A stretch of 34,905 bases of DNA from Paenibacillus dendritiformis (GCF_015845845.1 NZ_LDIG01000156.1:1-34905), one strand, 5' to 3'. Positions 15,067-23,323 are shown, counted from the stretch's first letter. Numbers and translations: made by a program. Notes: generated by a model from the sequence alone, not told the origin.

Positions 15067-16050
15067 ATGAATCTGACCCGTCATGATCTAACCGCGCTGT
15101 ATGAAGAGCCGCTGGAAGGGTTCCGTTTATGGATGGCCAATGCGGGATATACCGAGTACACGCAGCGCAATTACATAGGCGATGTGAGGCAGTTCCTGCG
15201 CACGCTGAACGGCAAGCCCGTCGAGGAAGTGACGAAGATGCAGGTGCTGGCCTTTTTCGCGCAGGTCAAAGCTTCCGGCGTCAGCGATGCGACGCGGAAC
15301 CGCAAGCATTGCGCGCTGACCAGCTTCTACCGGGCGCTGAATGAGCTGGAATGGACAAATGTCAATCCCGCGCTCGGCGTGAAGAAGTCGAAGACGGAGA
15401 TGAACCGGGCTCCCGTCTATTTGGAGCCGGAACAGCTTCAGAGCGTGCTGACGCACGCAAAGGGCAAATATTATAATCGGAATCTCGCCATTTTAATGCT
15501 GATGGCCTATGCCGGACTGCGGGTAGGGGAGGTCCACCGGCTGAATGTGGGTGATTATCATCCGGAGCGGCATACGCTGGAGGTGCTCGGGAAAGGGCGC
15601 AAATGGCGGACCGTTCCGCTTCCGGCTGCGGTCGCGGAGCAGCTCCGACTCGCCCTGGAAGAGCGGTTGACGCCGTGGCGAGCTGGCGAGGAAGCGATGT
15701 TCATCTCGCAAAAAGGACGCCGCTTGTCCATTCGCAACATCCAATATATCGCGGAGCAGGCGTTCGAAGGATTGGCCGCGGCTGAGGGCGTCATAACGCC
15801 AGGGCGCGGGCGCTCCTATTCCTGCCACAAGCTGCGCCACTCGTTTGCGACCCTGCTGCTCCGAAGCGGAGCGGATATCCGCACCGTGCAGGATATGCTT
15901 GGACATGCTTCGATTCAGACGACGACGGTCTACACGCACGTCTCCGACAAACAGAAGCAGGAAGCGGTCGAGCGATTGCTTCCTTATATAAGAATGAAGG
16001 GGGCCGAAATCGAGCATGATGGAAATAACGGAGAAGGAACAGAGCGATGA
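15067..16050 (+). CDS. Tyrosine-type recombinase, XerC/XerD-like
   Basis: A 327-residue site-specific recombinase. An N-terminal SAM-like core-binding domain (about 8-105, YTEYTQRNYIGDVRQFL) is followed by the catalytic domain with the complete set R152 (AGLRVGE), K176 (LGKGRKW), H254-x-x-R257 (CHKLRH), H280 (LGHAS) and nucleophile Y289 (TTTVYTH). It cuts and rejoins DNA via a 3'-phosphotyrosine. I chose ATG 15067, 12 bp after AAAGGAG; ATG 15040 would add nine residues. A perfect palindrome overlaps its promoter, and a dif-like site follows the stop by 33 bp. No excisionase, relaxase or phage genes are nearby. Whether it is a housekeeping Xer protein or belongs to an element is open. Confidence 0.92.
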   Translation: MNLTRHDLTALYEEPLEGFRLWMANAGYTEYTQRNYIGDVRQFLRTLNGKPVEEVTKMQVLAFFAQVKASGVSDATRNRKHCALTSFYRALNELEWTNVNPALGVKKSKTEMNRAPVYLEPEQLQSVLTHAKGKYYNRNLAILMLMAYAGLRVGEVHRLNVGDYHPERHTLEVLGKGRKWRTVPLPAAVAEQLRLALEERLTPWRAGEEAMFISQKGRRLSIRNIQYIAEQAFEGLAAAEGVITPGRGRSYSCHKLRHSFATLLLRSGADIRTVQDMLGHASIQTTTVYTHVSDKQKQEAVERLLPYIRMKGAEIEHDGNNGEGTER

Positions 16051-16083
16051 ACACTCCGCACCGGATTCGGGCTCGTTTTCAAC

Positions 16084-16111
16084 TAATAACATAATAAACA
16101 TTATGTAAACT
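16084..16111 (+). other. Xer/dif-like site 1
   Basis: The right arm TTATGTAAACT (16101-16111) is identical to the right arm of the B. subtilis dif site as I remember it. The centre is TAAACA, and the left arm TAATAACATAA (16084-16094) ends in CATAA, its inverted partner. The site lies between the recombinase stop and the mprF ribosome binding site. It could instead be an operator of mprF. Confidence 0.5.
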
Positions 16112-16133
16112 AATATCCGGGAGGAGGAACACG

Positions 16134-18713
16134 ATGAATTCGATCAAGCTGTGCGCGCAAGCCTTGCTGCGGAACAAAAGGCTGATGCATATCCTAAAAA
16201 TTGTGTTCCCGATCGCCGTTATCGTTTTTGTCATCTTCCAGGGCCAGAAGGAATTGGCTCATTTCTCGCTCAAAAAATCGCTGCATGCGATCCGTTTGTT
16301 GTCCGGGGATTATTTTACGGGGTTAATTGTTGCCGGCGGCCTGGCCGTATCCTGCATGTTTTTCTATGATGTCCTGCTGCTGCGCTCCATCCGGGTGCCG
16401 TTCCGCTGGGGAAAGGTGTTCCGGGTCTCCTGGATCGCCAACACGTTCAACGGCATTTTCGGCTTCGGCGGCATTGCCGGCGTCGGCGTGCGGACGATTC
16501 TTTACCGCGAGTCGGTAGGAGAAGTAGGGCGCCTGCTGCTGGCGATCGCCTGGATGGCTCCATCGATGATTAGCGGGTTGTCGATTCTCGGCGTTCTCGT
16601 GATGCTTGGCGTTTTTCCCGCATATAGTCTGCTCGCCGTCAAAGGCTGGCTCTGGATCACGCTGATCGGGGTGGCGCTGTTCTTTCCGGCGTATATCCTG
16701 TTCTCGCAATGGAAGGGCCGGCGGCATGCCAATGCGAAGATGACATTGGGCTATACGATCGTCTCGTTCGCCGAGTGGCTGGCGGCGGGGTCTGTCGCCT
16801 ACCTCATCTTATATTTGCTGGGCAGCGATGTCACTTATCCCGAGGTGATCGGCGTGTTCACCGTCAGCGCGATTTCCGGGCTGATCAGCATGGTTCCCGG
16901 CGGCTTCGGGACCTTCGATATTACGTATCTCATCGGGCTGCAGGCGATTGGCGTGGCCGACAGCACCGTCTTCACGGCGTTGCTGCTGTACCGGATTGTC
17001 TATTATTTCATTCCTTTTGCCTTGGGACTCATCTTCGCCGCCTTCGAATTCGGGGGCGTGGCCGTGAAGCGGTTCGAGGATCATCCGACGATCGGCTCCT
17101 ACATCGAGACCGGAAGCATCATCTGGTTCATCCAGCGCTCGCTGTGGAGTTCGCTGTCCTCCTGGTCGGTCGTCATTCTGATGTTCATGACCTCATTTTT
17201 TCTGGCTCTCTACACGCTCACCGTGCCGGAATGGGAGCGGAGCGCCTTCCTGCTGCCGCTGATCTACGGCGATCACGGCGATTTCTACCCGCTGGTGAAC
17301 GGAATCGTGCTGGGGGCGAGCATTTTGATGATGCTTATGCTCAAGGGGCTGTTCGAACGGACGATCCGGGCCTATTTCGTGACATTGCTGTCGCTCGGCT
17401 TATGTACGATATTGACGTTCCTGCTCGGGACGACGATTCGCCATACGCTATGGCTGGCCGGGATGATTCTCTTCCTCGTGCTGCTGCGTTCGCAGTTCAA
17501 CCGCTACCGCTACCCGCTCACGAAGGCGACGATCATCGTCACCGGCATCTTGATGACCCTGTTCATGCTCAGCTATGCGCTTATGGGCTATCTGCTCGGC
17601 GAGATTCATCTCGAGCCGGCGTATGCAGACGTGACATTGAGCTACGCTCAATTTACGACGACGCTGCTGACGGGGCTTGTGACCGCGCTGCTTCTGTATT
17701 CGATCGCTTATTTCGCCTTCGAGCGCCATCTGCGGGAGCCGCTCGGACGAGCCTGGATTCCAGAGGATGATGCACTCCTCCAGGGGCCGAACGGCTGGCT
17801 GTACCGCCGCTTGCCCGGGAAGCGGGTCTTCACGGCCCGCACCGGCAAGCTTCCGCTCCCGTTCCTGATTCGGAACCGGATAGCGATTCTGTTCGGATGC
17901 CCGCCGTCCAGGCGCCACCCGGAAGCGATGCAGCTCTCGCTGGCCGAACTGTACGAGCAGGCGGATCGCTACGGCCTGGATATCGTGTTCCTGCAGGCCG
18001 GCGTGGAAGAGATGCCGATGCTGCATGATTTCGGCAATGATTTTTTCAAGATGGGGGAGAGCGCGCGCCTCGATATTCCGGAGGGCCGCATCAGCCTGCC
18101 CCATGCGCCGCATGAGCTGCTGCCGCTGCCGCTTGATGCGCAGCGCCTCCGGGAGCTGACGCATGTCGTTCAGCATCAGTACGAGGCCGTGCCCCAGGGC
18201 TATCTGGCCTCGCTCCGGCGCCTGCTGTCGACGGAGGATCCGGATCTGCGGCTGCTGCTCCTGCATGGCGAACCGGATCGCTGCATCGGATACGCCGTCT
18301 ACCGCATTCATCCGGCCGGGAAGGCGATCATCGCGGAGGATATCCGTACCCGATTCAGCGTAGCGCGGCCCGAGCATGAGGAGCCGCTCGCCCAACTCCG
18401 CGAGCTGCTGCTGCGGCAGGGACAGCGCCATCACTGCACACGCCTCGTATCCGGTCTCGTTCCGCTCTCGCATGTGGAGACGAACCGGGCACCGCGTCTT
18501 TGGTCCGAGCGGGCCGCGACCGCGATATTCCGCCGCGTTCGCGATCTGTACCCGCTGACGCAGCAGCGCACCTTGTGGGAAGCGTTCGGGCCGGTCGTCT
18601 GGGAGCCGCAATATATCGCGTTCCTAAAGCAGCGGCAGATGAACTGGACGATATGGCGCATCACGCGATCGCTGAGCCAGGTTCGAAAGGGAGCGTCCGG
18701 CGGCAGGTCATGA
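16134..18713 (+). CDS. mprF: MprF, bifunctional lysylphosphatidylglycerol synthase/flippase
   Basis: An 859-residue protein of the usual MprF length. The N-terminal part (about 1-520) has a dozen or more hydrophobic segments and forms the flippase, including FNGIFGFGGIAGVGVRT and MVPGGFGTFDITYLIGLQAIG. The C-terminal part (about 550-850) is the cytosolic DUF2156 synthase domain, which transfers lysine or alanine from aminoacyl-tRNA to phosphatidylglycerol; the amino acid specificity cannot be read. This lowers the negative surface charge and gives resistance to cationic peptides and daptomycin. GGGAGGAGG precedes the ATG. It is followed by a terminator, and a dif-like palindrome lies just upstream. 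Confidence 0.95.
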   Translation: MNSIKLCAQALLRNKRLMHILKIVFPIAVIVFVIFQGQKELAHFSLKKSLHAIRLLSGDYFTGLIVAGGLAVSCMFFYDVLLLRSIRVPFRWGKVFRVSWIANTFNGIFGFGGIAGVGVRTILYRESVGEVGRLLLAIAWMAPSMISGLSILGVLVMLGVFPAYSLLAVKGWLWITLIGVALFFPAYILFSQWKGRRHANAKMTLGYTIVSFAEWLAAGSVAYLILYLLGSDVTYPEVIGVFTVSAISGLISMVPGGFGTFDITYLIGLQAIGVADSTVFTALLLYRIVYYFIPFALGLIFAAFEFGGVAVKRFEDHPTIGSYIETGSIIWFIQRSLWSSLSSWSVVILMFMTSFFLALYTLTVPEWERSAFLLPLIYGDHGDFYPLVNGIVLGASILMMLMLKGLFERTIRAYFVTLLSLGLCTILTFLLGTTIRHTLWLAGMILFLVLLRSQFNRYRYPLTKATIIVTGILMTLFMLSYALMGYLLGEIHLEPAYADVTLSYAQFTTTLLTGLVTALLLYSIAYFAFERHLREPLGRAWIPEDDALLQGPNGWLYRRLPGKRVFTARTGKLPLPFLIRNRIAILFGCPPSRRHPEAMQLSLAELYEQADRYGLDIVFLQAGVEEMPMLHDFGNDFFKMGESARLDIPEGRISLPHAPHELLPLPLDAQRLRELTHVVQHQYEAVPQGYLASLRRLLSTEDPDLRLLLLHGEPDRCIGYAVYRIHPAGKAIIAEDIRTRFSVARPEHEEPLAQLRELLLRQGQRHHCTRLVSGLVPLSHVETNRAPRLWSERAATAIFRRVRDLYPLTQQRTLWEAFGPVVWEPQYIAFLKQRQMNWTIWRITRSLSQVRKGASGGRS

Positions 18714-18738
18714 AACCTTTATGAAAATCACTCAAAAG

Positions 18739-18765
18739 GACTGGGAGCGCCTCCCGGTCTTTTTT
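18739..18765 (+). terminator. Rho-independent terminator of mprF
   Basis: GACTGGGAG (18739-18747) pairs with CTCCCGGTC (18751-18759, one G-T wobble) around a 3-base loop and is followed by six T at 18760-18765. Confidence 0.88.
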
Positions 18766-18832
18766 AATGGAGAAAACCGCTTACAACGCCGCTTTCCGCC
18801 TGCATCCGGCTCTGGGCGGCACCGGGCCGCTT

Positions 18833-18841
18833 TGCTACAAT
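18833..18841 (+). promoter_or_regulatory. Extended -10 promoter of the lrgA/lrgB pair
   Basis: TGCTACAAT gives a TGn extended -10 with TACAAT, about 46 bp upstream of the first gene. The -35 region is poor. It lies after the mprF terminator, so the two membrane genes probably have their own promoter. Confidence 0.45.
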
Positions 18842-18886
18842 GGTAAGGAAGAGACATCATCGGTAGACTTTAAAGGGTGGTTTTGT

Positions 18887-19261
18887 ATGCTTGGATTTGC
18901 GATTTTGCTTGGTTTTCATCTTGTGGGGACCGGATTGCATGCGCTGCTTCATTTGCCGCTTCCGGGGAACGTCATTGGTCTCATCTTATTTTTGATCTCG
19001 CTCGGCTTCGGCTGGGTGAAGCTCGAATGGGTGGAGCAGTCGGCCCAGTTCCTGCTTGACCATATGCTCTTATTCTTCATTCCTTATGTCGTGGGCGTCA
19101 TCGCCTTCCTTCCGGTGCTCGAATCGCATGGATGGAGCATTGCCGCAGGCATTGTCGGCAGCACGCTGCTCGTTCTGTGGGTGACCGGCTTCACCGCCGC
19201 GAAGCTGCAGAAGCCCTCCCGCAAGGAAGTCCGAGTGAACGGGAAGGGGGAGACGGCATGA
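18887..19261 (+). CDS. CidA/LrgA family holin-like protein
   Basis: A 124-residue membrane protein with four hydrophobic segments and the family signature PLPGNVIGLILFL near residue 25, then LLFFIPYVVGVIAFLP. CidA/LrgA proteins are proposed to form holin-like pores or to take part in pyruvate and other overflow metabolite transport with LrgB, and they affect autolysis. I chose ATG 18887 after AAAGGGTGG; an upstream 40-codon extension in frame has no family character and is rejected. The stop overlaps the lrgB start (ATGA). Confidence 0.86.
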   Translation: MLGFAILLGFHLVGTGLHALLHLPLPGNVIGLILFLISLGFGWVKLEWVEQSAQFLLDHMLLFFIPYVVGVIAFLPVLESHGWSIAAGIVGSTLLVLWVTGFTAAKLQKPSRKEVRVNGKGETA

Positions 19262-19947
19262 CCGATGTCATTTGGTCGCATCAACCGTTGTTCGGCATCG
19301 CCGCCACCATCGTCGTCTATGCGCTGGCCCGTCTGGTCCATTCGCGGGTGTCGTGGGTGCATCCGATTCTGTTCTGCTCCGTCGTCCTGATCGGATTCCT
19401 CTGGATCGGGGGCATACCGCTGACCGACTATCAGGTGGGCGCCGATATGCTGTCGCTTCTTCTCGGGCCGGCCACTGTTGCGCTCGGGGTTCCGATCTAT
19501 AAGCACCGGCATATCGTGAAGCGGCAGTTCAAGGCGATCGTGCTATCGATTACATGCGGCTCCCTCGTCGGCGTCGTCAGCGTGGCGGCACTGATGGTCA
19601 GTCTCGATGGAGCGCGGGACGTCGTGCTAAGCATGCTTCCGAAGTCGGTAAGCTCACCGATCGCCGTGGAGATCTCGCGGACGCTCGGCGGCATGCCGGA
19701 GCTGTCAGCGGTCTTCACCGTCTTCACGGGCGTCATCGGGAGCATGTTCGGGATGCTGTTCCTCCGGCGGACCGGAATCAAGGACAATGTGTCGCTTGGC
19801 TTGGCGATGGGAACGGCCGCGCATGGCTTCGGCACCTCGCGCAGCCTGGCCGAATCGGAGATGCAGGGCACGTTCAGCGGCCTGGCGATGGGGCTGGCCG
19901 GCCTCATTACATCGGTTCTGTTCATTCCGCTCTATTTATTTTTGTGA
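19258..19947 (+). CDS. LrgB/CidB family membrane protein
   Basis: A 229-residue multi-pass membrane protein. Family blocks are GADMLSLLLGPATVALGVPIYKH near 60, SVSSPIAVEISRTLGGMPELSAVFTVFTG in the middle, and GLAMGTAAHGFGTSRSLAE near the end. It is the usual partner of LrgA/CidA, with a role in control of murein hydrolase activity or of metabolite export. The start ATG 19258 overlaps the stop of the preceding gene. A longer upstream reading frame runs over the lrgA-like gene and is not used. No terminator is evident before the next promoter. Confidence 0.88.
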   Translation: MTDVIWSHQPLFGIAATIVVYALARLVHSRVSWVHPILFCSVVLIGFLWIGGIPLTDYQVGADMLSLLLGPATVALGVPIYKHRHIVKRQFKAIVLSITCGSLVGVVSVAALMVSLDGARDVVLSMLPKSVSSPIAVEISRTLGGMPELSAVFTVFTGVIGSMFGMLFLRRTGIKDNVSLGLAMGTAAHGFGTSRSLAESEMQGTFSGLAMGLAGLITSVLFIPLYLFL

Positions 19948-19970
19948 TTCGCAATCGTTCTTTTGGCGGC

Positions 19971-19998
19971 TTGTTTTTGGCGGGCATTGACTTATAAT
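19971..19998 (+). promoter_or_regulatory. Promoter of the HExxH protein gene
   Basis: TTGTTT (19971-19976) and a perfect TATAAT (19993-19998) are separated by 16 bp, about 40 bp before the start codon at 20037. Confidence 0.6.
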
Positions 19999-20036
19999 AG
20001 GACGCAGCTTGCGGGAAAAGGAGACGGGGAAGAGCA

Positions 20037-20489
20037 TTGGAAAAGGGGAGAATGGAGCAGATCGCAGGGCGGCTGCTCGAACGTTCCGGCCTGCCGGTTA
20101 CGATCTCGATTGAGCGGCGGTTCCCGGGACATCGTCTTGTCGGCGGCAAGTACAGCATGAATGCCGGCGCGATTACGATGTATTCTGAAGTCATCGCGGC
20201 GCAATGCGTCCAGTTATTCGGCTCGCTTGACCGTGCCGAGGATTATTTCGCCGTCGTCGTGGCCCATGAGCTGGGCCATGCCGCGGACGGAGATCTGGAG
20301 AGGCTGTCCGCAGCGATGGATATGGGCGGCAGCCCGGCGGATATCCGGCGGATCGCGCTCCGGATCGAAGAGAATGCCTGGGCATATGCGGTGTCATTGC
20401 TTCCGAAGATCGAGGATGCCTTCATTCAGGCCATTATCGATGAATCGTTAAGGGCGTATCGGGAACCGGACGAAGAGCGAACCGCTTAG
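20037..20489 (+). CDS. Small HExxH zinc-metallopeptidase-like protein
   Basis: A 150-residue protein with a clear zinc-protease motif, AVVVAHELGHAADGDLE near residue 80, where the two His bind zinc and the Glu activates water. No signal peptide or membrane segment is seen, so it is probably cytoplasmic. A third zinc ligand may be the Glu in RIEENAWAYA about 30 residues further on. The substrate is unknown. TTG 20037 is chosen because GGGGA lies about 6 bp upstream; ATG 20052 is the alternative but has a cramped ribosome binding site. The last codons are duplicated in tandem downstream. Confidence 0.75.
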   Translation: MEKGRMEQIAGRLLERSGLPVTISIERRFPGHRLVGGKYSMNAGAITMYSEVIAAQCVQLFGSLDRAEDYFAVVVAHELGHAADGDLERLSAAMDMGGSPADIRRIALRIEENAWAYAVSLLPKIEDAFIQAIIDESLRAYREPDEERTA

Positions 20490-20534
20490 CATGGGTATCG
20501 GGAACCGGATTAAGCGCAAACCGCTAAGCATGGC
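20457..20534 (+). repeat. 39-bp tandem duplication of a gene's 3' end
   Basis: Segments 20457-20495 and 20496-20534 both contain TATCGGGAACCGGA, then an ACCGCT(T/A)AGCATGG motif. The first copy holds the last codons and the TAG of the metallopeptidase-like gene. The second is its diverged copy, now untranslated. Confidence 0.7.
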
Positions 20535-20712
20535 GGAAAGCGTGAGAGGGAGCTTTGTCGTATCATTGAGGGTGTCCCATAGGCAGTGCGCAAGGATGCG
20601 GGGCAAGGCGGGATGTACAGATAATATAGAGGCAGGAAGACGGCGGAAGGAAAAGCGACGGAATATGGACAGGTTGAGACGAGGCTGTGTGACGGAGCTG
20701 GTGAAATGAAAA

Positions 20713-20844
20713 TCCTGCGTGAATGCAGGAATTTACGCTATTTGTGGCCATATTTGATTAAATTCCTGTAAAAGTGCATTATTCTCGCCGATTTTTGTTT
20801 TCTATCTTTAGCAAAGCCAGGAATTCCTGCACTTTTGCAGGAAT
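20713..20844. repeat. Palindrome-bounded AT-rich repeat element
   Basis: TCCTGC-GTGAAT-GCAGGA (20713-20730) lies at one side. ATTCCTGCA-CTTT-TGCAGGAAT (20823-20844, 9-bp perfect stem) and CAGGAATTCCTG (20818-20829) lie at the other. ATTCCTGTAAAAGTGCATT between them is a further related copy. The base composition is much more AT-rich than the neighbouring genes. The layout suggests a dispersed REP- or MITE-like element. Confidence 0.55.
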
Positions 20845-20922
20845 CCCTCTCACGGGCGACACCTCATAATGGAAAGCTGTATTTTTGCATTATTTCTGCA
20901 AGCCAAGCTTGGAGAATTAGGG

Positions 20923-20975
20923 GGGGTGTCTCATCACTGCAGCGAAACACTGCTGATGGGACAGCCCCTATTTTT
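20923..20975 (+). terminator. Large hairpin with T-run in the repeat-rich gap
   Basis: GGGGTGTCTCATCA pairs with TGATGGGACAGCCCC (small mismatches) and is followed by TATTTTTAT. No gene directly precedes it, so it may belong to an unrecognised transcript or to a repeat. The rest of the gap 20535-21150 holds no gene I can support. Confidence 0.5.
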
Positions 20976-21153
20976 ATGCGCTAGGGAAACTGGTGCCTGC
21001 ATGAATGTGAAGAAGCTTGATTTTTTTGCGGGCGAATGTTTCTGCCGCGGCCGTGCCGGGTAAATAGTAGGTGGCATGTCATCATTTTTCTTAAAGATCA
21101 GAAACTGATCGGAGGGTGGCGCGTATTATTTTACATAAAGGAGCTGACGATGA

Positions 21154-22293
21154 ATGAAAGCAACGTTATGGGCATGGGGAATTCTGCTTGGTTTAAGCCT
21201 CCCTACGATTGCCGGGGCAGCCGGCAACTATTCTGCGGAAGAAGCGTTCCGGGATCCGAATACCGGAGCGATCTATTATAACGTAACACGGACAGACGAC
21301 AAAGGCTTCGATCAGCGCGTCGTCGTCAAGACGACGGATGGGCAATGGAAGCAATGGGACGAGAAGATTCGCCGCATAGTTACGGGGGCGGAACAGAACG
21401 AGCCCCTGCTGGACACTACATATCAGGACAGTGTGCTTGGCGGCATGCAGTATGCGTTCGACCCGAATGATCAGGAAGTGGTGAAGGGCAAATGGTTCGA
21501 GCCTTCGCCGAACGGGGAATGGGGCTTGCATCAGCGCCGATATACCGTCACCGGCGAGCAGGGGGGAAGAAAAGCGGTATACAGCTATCTGTTGAAAAAC
21601 AACAAAACCGGCGCGACGAAGGAATGGCTGCGGACGAATCAATACGCGCAGGCCACCTGGCTGCATGATAACCGCATCGTATACAGCCATATCAGCGAGA
21701 AAGCGAAGCAGGAAGAAATTCTTGTCTATAATCCGGCGAACGGCAAGACGGAAAGAGTGGTGCTCGGCAATCTGAAGGGGATTCATCCGGAATCCGGCCT
21801 GATCGTCTACTCGGAGAACAAGCCGGAGCGGCCGCTGTTCCTGTATGACTTAAGCAAGGGCGTATCGAAGCCGATCAAGGATTGGGCGGAAGCGGAGACT
21901 TATTTGCCGAAGCCGGCGGAAGCGAGAGATGCGACGGCCGATCTGCCCGAGGATTTCGACCTGGATGCGATTCCGGTCGAGAAGCTGCCGGTGAAGGTCC
22001 GCGCGGCTTATACGGTGGTGCTTGACGAGGCCAAGGTCGGCGTGCCTGTCGCGTTCGAGGAGCAGGGGCAGATGCGCATTCCGCTGAAGCCGCTCGCGGA
22101 GAGTCTCGGCTGGGGCATAGCGAAGCTGCAGGCGAAGGCTCCCGATTACCGGTTCAAGGTCACGAACGGAAGCAAGTCGGTCGTGCTGAACAGCGGCAAC
22201 AGCCTGCTGCAAGAAGGAGCGCTGTATATTACGCCGGAAATTATCGGCAAGCTCGGTTACAAGTCGGTTCAGGTCCAGGAAGTCAAATCCTGA
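21154..22293 (+). CDS. Secreted protein with C-terminal stalk (copper amine oxidase N-like) domain
   Basis: A 379-residue exported protein. Residues 1-23 form a signal peptide (MKATLWAWGILLGLSLPTIAGAAG). The middle part (about 60-270) resembles a beta-propeller-like or YARHG-type repeat region with segments such as LVYNPANGKTERVVLGNLKGI, but I do not recognise a family. The C-terminal 80 residues (VPVAFEEQGQMRIPLKPLAESLGWG, then SLLQEGALYITPEIIGKLGY) match the 'stalk' domain that is very common in surface proteins of Paenibacillus. It probably binds or supports cell-surface structure. AAGGAG lies 10 bp upstream of the ATG. Confidence 0.78.
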   Translation: MKATLWAWGILLGLSLPTIAGAAGNYSAEEAFRDPNTGAIYYNVTRTDDKGFDQRVVVKTTDGQWKQWDEKIRRIVTGAEQNEPLLDTTYQDSVLGGMQYAFDPNDQEVVKGKWFEPSPNGEWGLHQRRYTVTGEQGGRKAVYSYLLKNNKTGATKEWLRTNQYAQATWLHDNRIVYSHISEKAKQEEILVYNPANGKTERVVLGNLKGIHPESGLIVYSENKPERPLFLYDLSKGVSKPIKDWAEAETYLPKPAEARDATADLPEDFDLDAIPVEKLPVKVRAAYTVVLDEAKVGVPVAFEEQGQMRIPLKPLAESLGWGIAKLQAKAPDYRFKVTNGSKSVVLNSGNSLLQEGALYITPEIIGKLGYKSVQVQEVKS

Positions 22294-22314
22294 AGCGGCA
22301 TACAGAAGGATCAG

Positions 22315-22339
22315 AGCGTCCCGACGCGGTTGGGGCGCT
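22315..22339 (+). terminator. Weak terminator after the stalk-domain gene
   Basis: AGCGTCCC pairs with GGGGCGCT (one wobble) around a 9-base loop, 20 bp after the stop. Only TTG follows, so termination may be partial. The following 260 bp to 22600 hold no gene that I can support. Confidence 0.45.
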
Positions 22340-22599
22340 TTGTGGCATGCGCGATCCGGCATACGTTTTCAGCTTCCCTTGTCTTGATGAAGAGGCAAAA
22401 ATTTGCTTATCCGATCACCTGAGCCTGATGCCGGTTCGAGCCGCGGGGCATAATTTACATGGGGCCATTTTACGGTATGAGAAAAGGACGGCAGAACGAT
22501 GGCTGGTCCGGACTTGAAAACCGCGCAGCAATAGCTTGCCGTTGAGCCGGGACCTCCGATGCAATTTCGAATCCGATTCAGAAATGGAGATGACTTGGG

Positions 22600-23001
22600 A
22601 TGCAAAAAATTACGACCTTTCTTATGTTCGAGGGACAGGCTGAAGAGGCAATGAATTTGTACACCTCATTGTTTCCGGATGGAGAGATTGTAAGCCTCGT
22701 TCGCCAAGACGGCAGCGGGGGAGGCCAGGAAGGGAAAGTGCTGCACGCCGTCTTTACGCTGAACGGACAGACGTTCATGTGCATTGACAGCAGCCTGAAG
22801 CATGAGTTCACCTTTACGCCATCGATGTCGCTGTTCGTGAACTGCGAGAGCGAGGAGGAAATCGATGAGCTGTATGCCAAACTGTCGGAAGGCGGGCAAG
22901 AGCTGATGCAGTTGGGTCCTTCCCCGTTCAGCAAGAAATTCGGTTGGGTCAATGACAAATTCGGCGTCTCCTGGCAGTTGAACCTGGACAACAACGGTTA
23001 A
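22600..23001 (+). CDS. VOC family protein, PhnB/3-demethylubiquinone methyltransferase-like type
   Basis: A 133-residue single-module vicinal-oxygen-chelate protein. The signatures are TTFLMFEGQAEEAMNLYTSLFPDGEI at the start and FGWVNDKFGVSWQLNL at the end. The fold binds a metal or small ligand; the enzymatic role of this subgroup is unknown despite the historic name. GGAG lies about 10 bp before the ATG. A terminator follows. A paralogue lies at 24779. Confidence 0.88.
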   Translation: MQKITTFLMFEGQAEEAMNLYTSLFPDGEIVSLVRQDGSGGGQEGKVLHAVFTLNGQTFMCIDSSLKHEFTFTPSMSLFVNCESEEEIDELYAKLSEGGQELMQLGPSPFSKKFGWVNDKFGVSWQLNLDNNG

Positions 23002-23011
23002 TTATCCGCGG

Positions 23012-23047
23012 GATCGGAGATAGGTGACTGGCTCTGATCTCTTTTTT
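23012..23047 (+). terminator. Terminator of the first VOC gene
   Basis: GATCGGAG (23012-23019) pairs with CTCTGATC (23032-23039, one G-T wobble), followed by TCTTTTTT (23040-23047). It directly precedes the Fnr-type promoter. Confidence 0.75.
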
Positions 23048-23053
23048 ATATAT

Positions 23054-23096
23054 TGTGATTTATTTCACATGTTATTATCCAAATTCATGTTATAGT
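23054..23096 (+). promoter_or_regulatory. Fnr/CRP-type box and promoter of a small Cys-rich protein
   Basis: TGTGA (23054-23058), six bases, and TCACA (23065-23069) match the Fnr/CRP consensus perfectly. TATAGT at 23091-23096 is the -10. With a start site near 23103 the box is centred at about -41.5, the class II activator position. No -35 is needed in such promoters and none is seen. Confidence 0.72.
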
Positions 23097-23122
23097 AGAA
23101 CCATAAAGAAGAGGGAGTGAGA

Positions 23123-23323
23123 ATGATGAGAACCTTCAAAACATTCGACGTTCAGAAGCATGCCGATAACGTAACCCGCAATTACCTCCAACTGTGCTAC
23201 ATGTGCGATGACAATCACCGCTGCACGACAGAGAACGAGTGCAAGCGATGCTGGGAGGAGAACGGTGCCGTTCCGGAGCCACAAGACGACACGCGGGATT
23301 TGCTGCAAGCTTACTATGCGTAA
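23123..23323 (+). CDS. Small cysteine-rich protein behind a Fnr-type promoter
   Basis: A 66-residue soluble protein beginning MMRTFKTFDVQKHADNVTRN. It has five Cys in CYMC and CTTENEC-KRC (about residues 26-43), which suggests a small zinc knuckle or a redox/Fe-S site. No family is recognised. GGGAG lies 5 bp before ATG 23123 and 8 bp before ATG 23126; the two starts cannot be distinguished. Expression is probably raised when oxygen is low, if the upstream box binds Fnr. A terminator follows after about 80 bp. Confidence 0.7.
   Translation: MMRTFKTFDVQKHADNVTRNYLQLCYMCDDNHRCTTENECKRCWEENGAVPEPQDDTRDLLQAYYA

Noticed and set aside
20491-20709. 72-residue plus-strand frame after the metallopeptidase-like gene
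   Set aside because: Very Arg/Lys-rich, begins inside the 39-bp duplication, and has no ribosome binding site.
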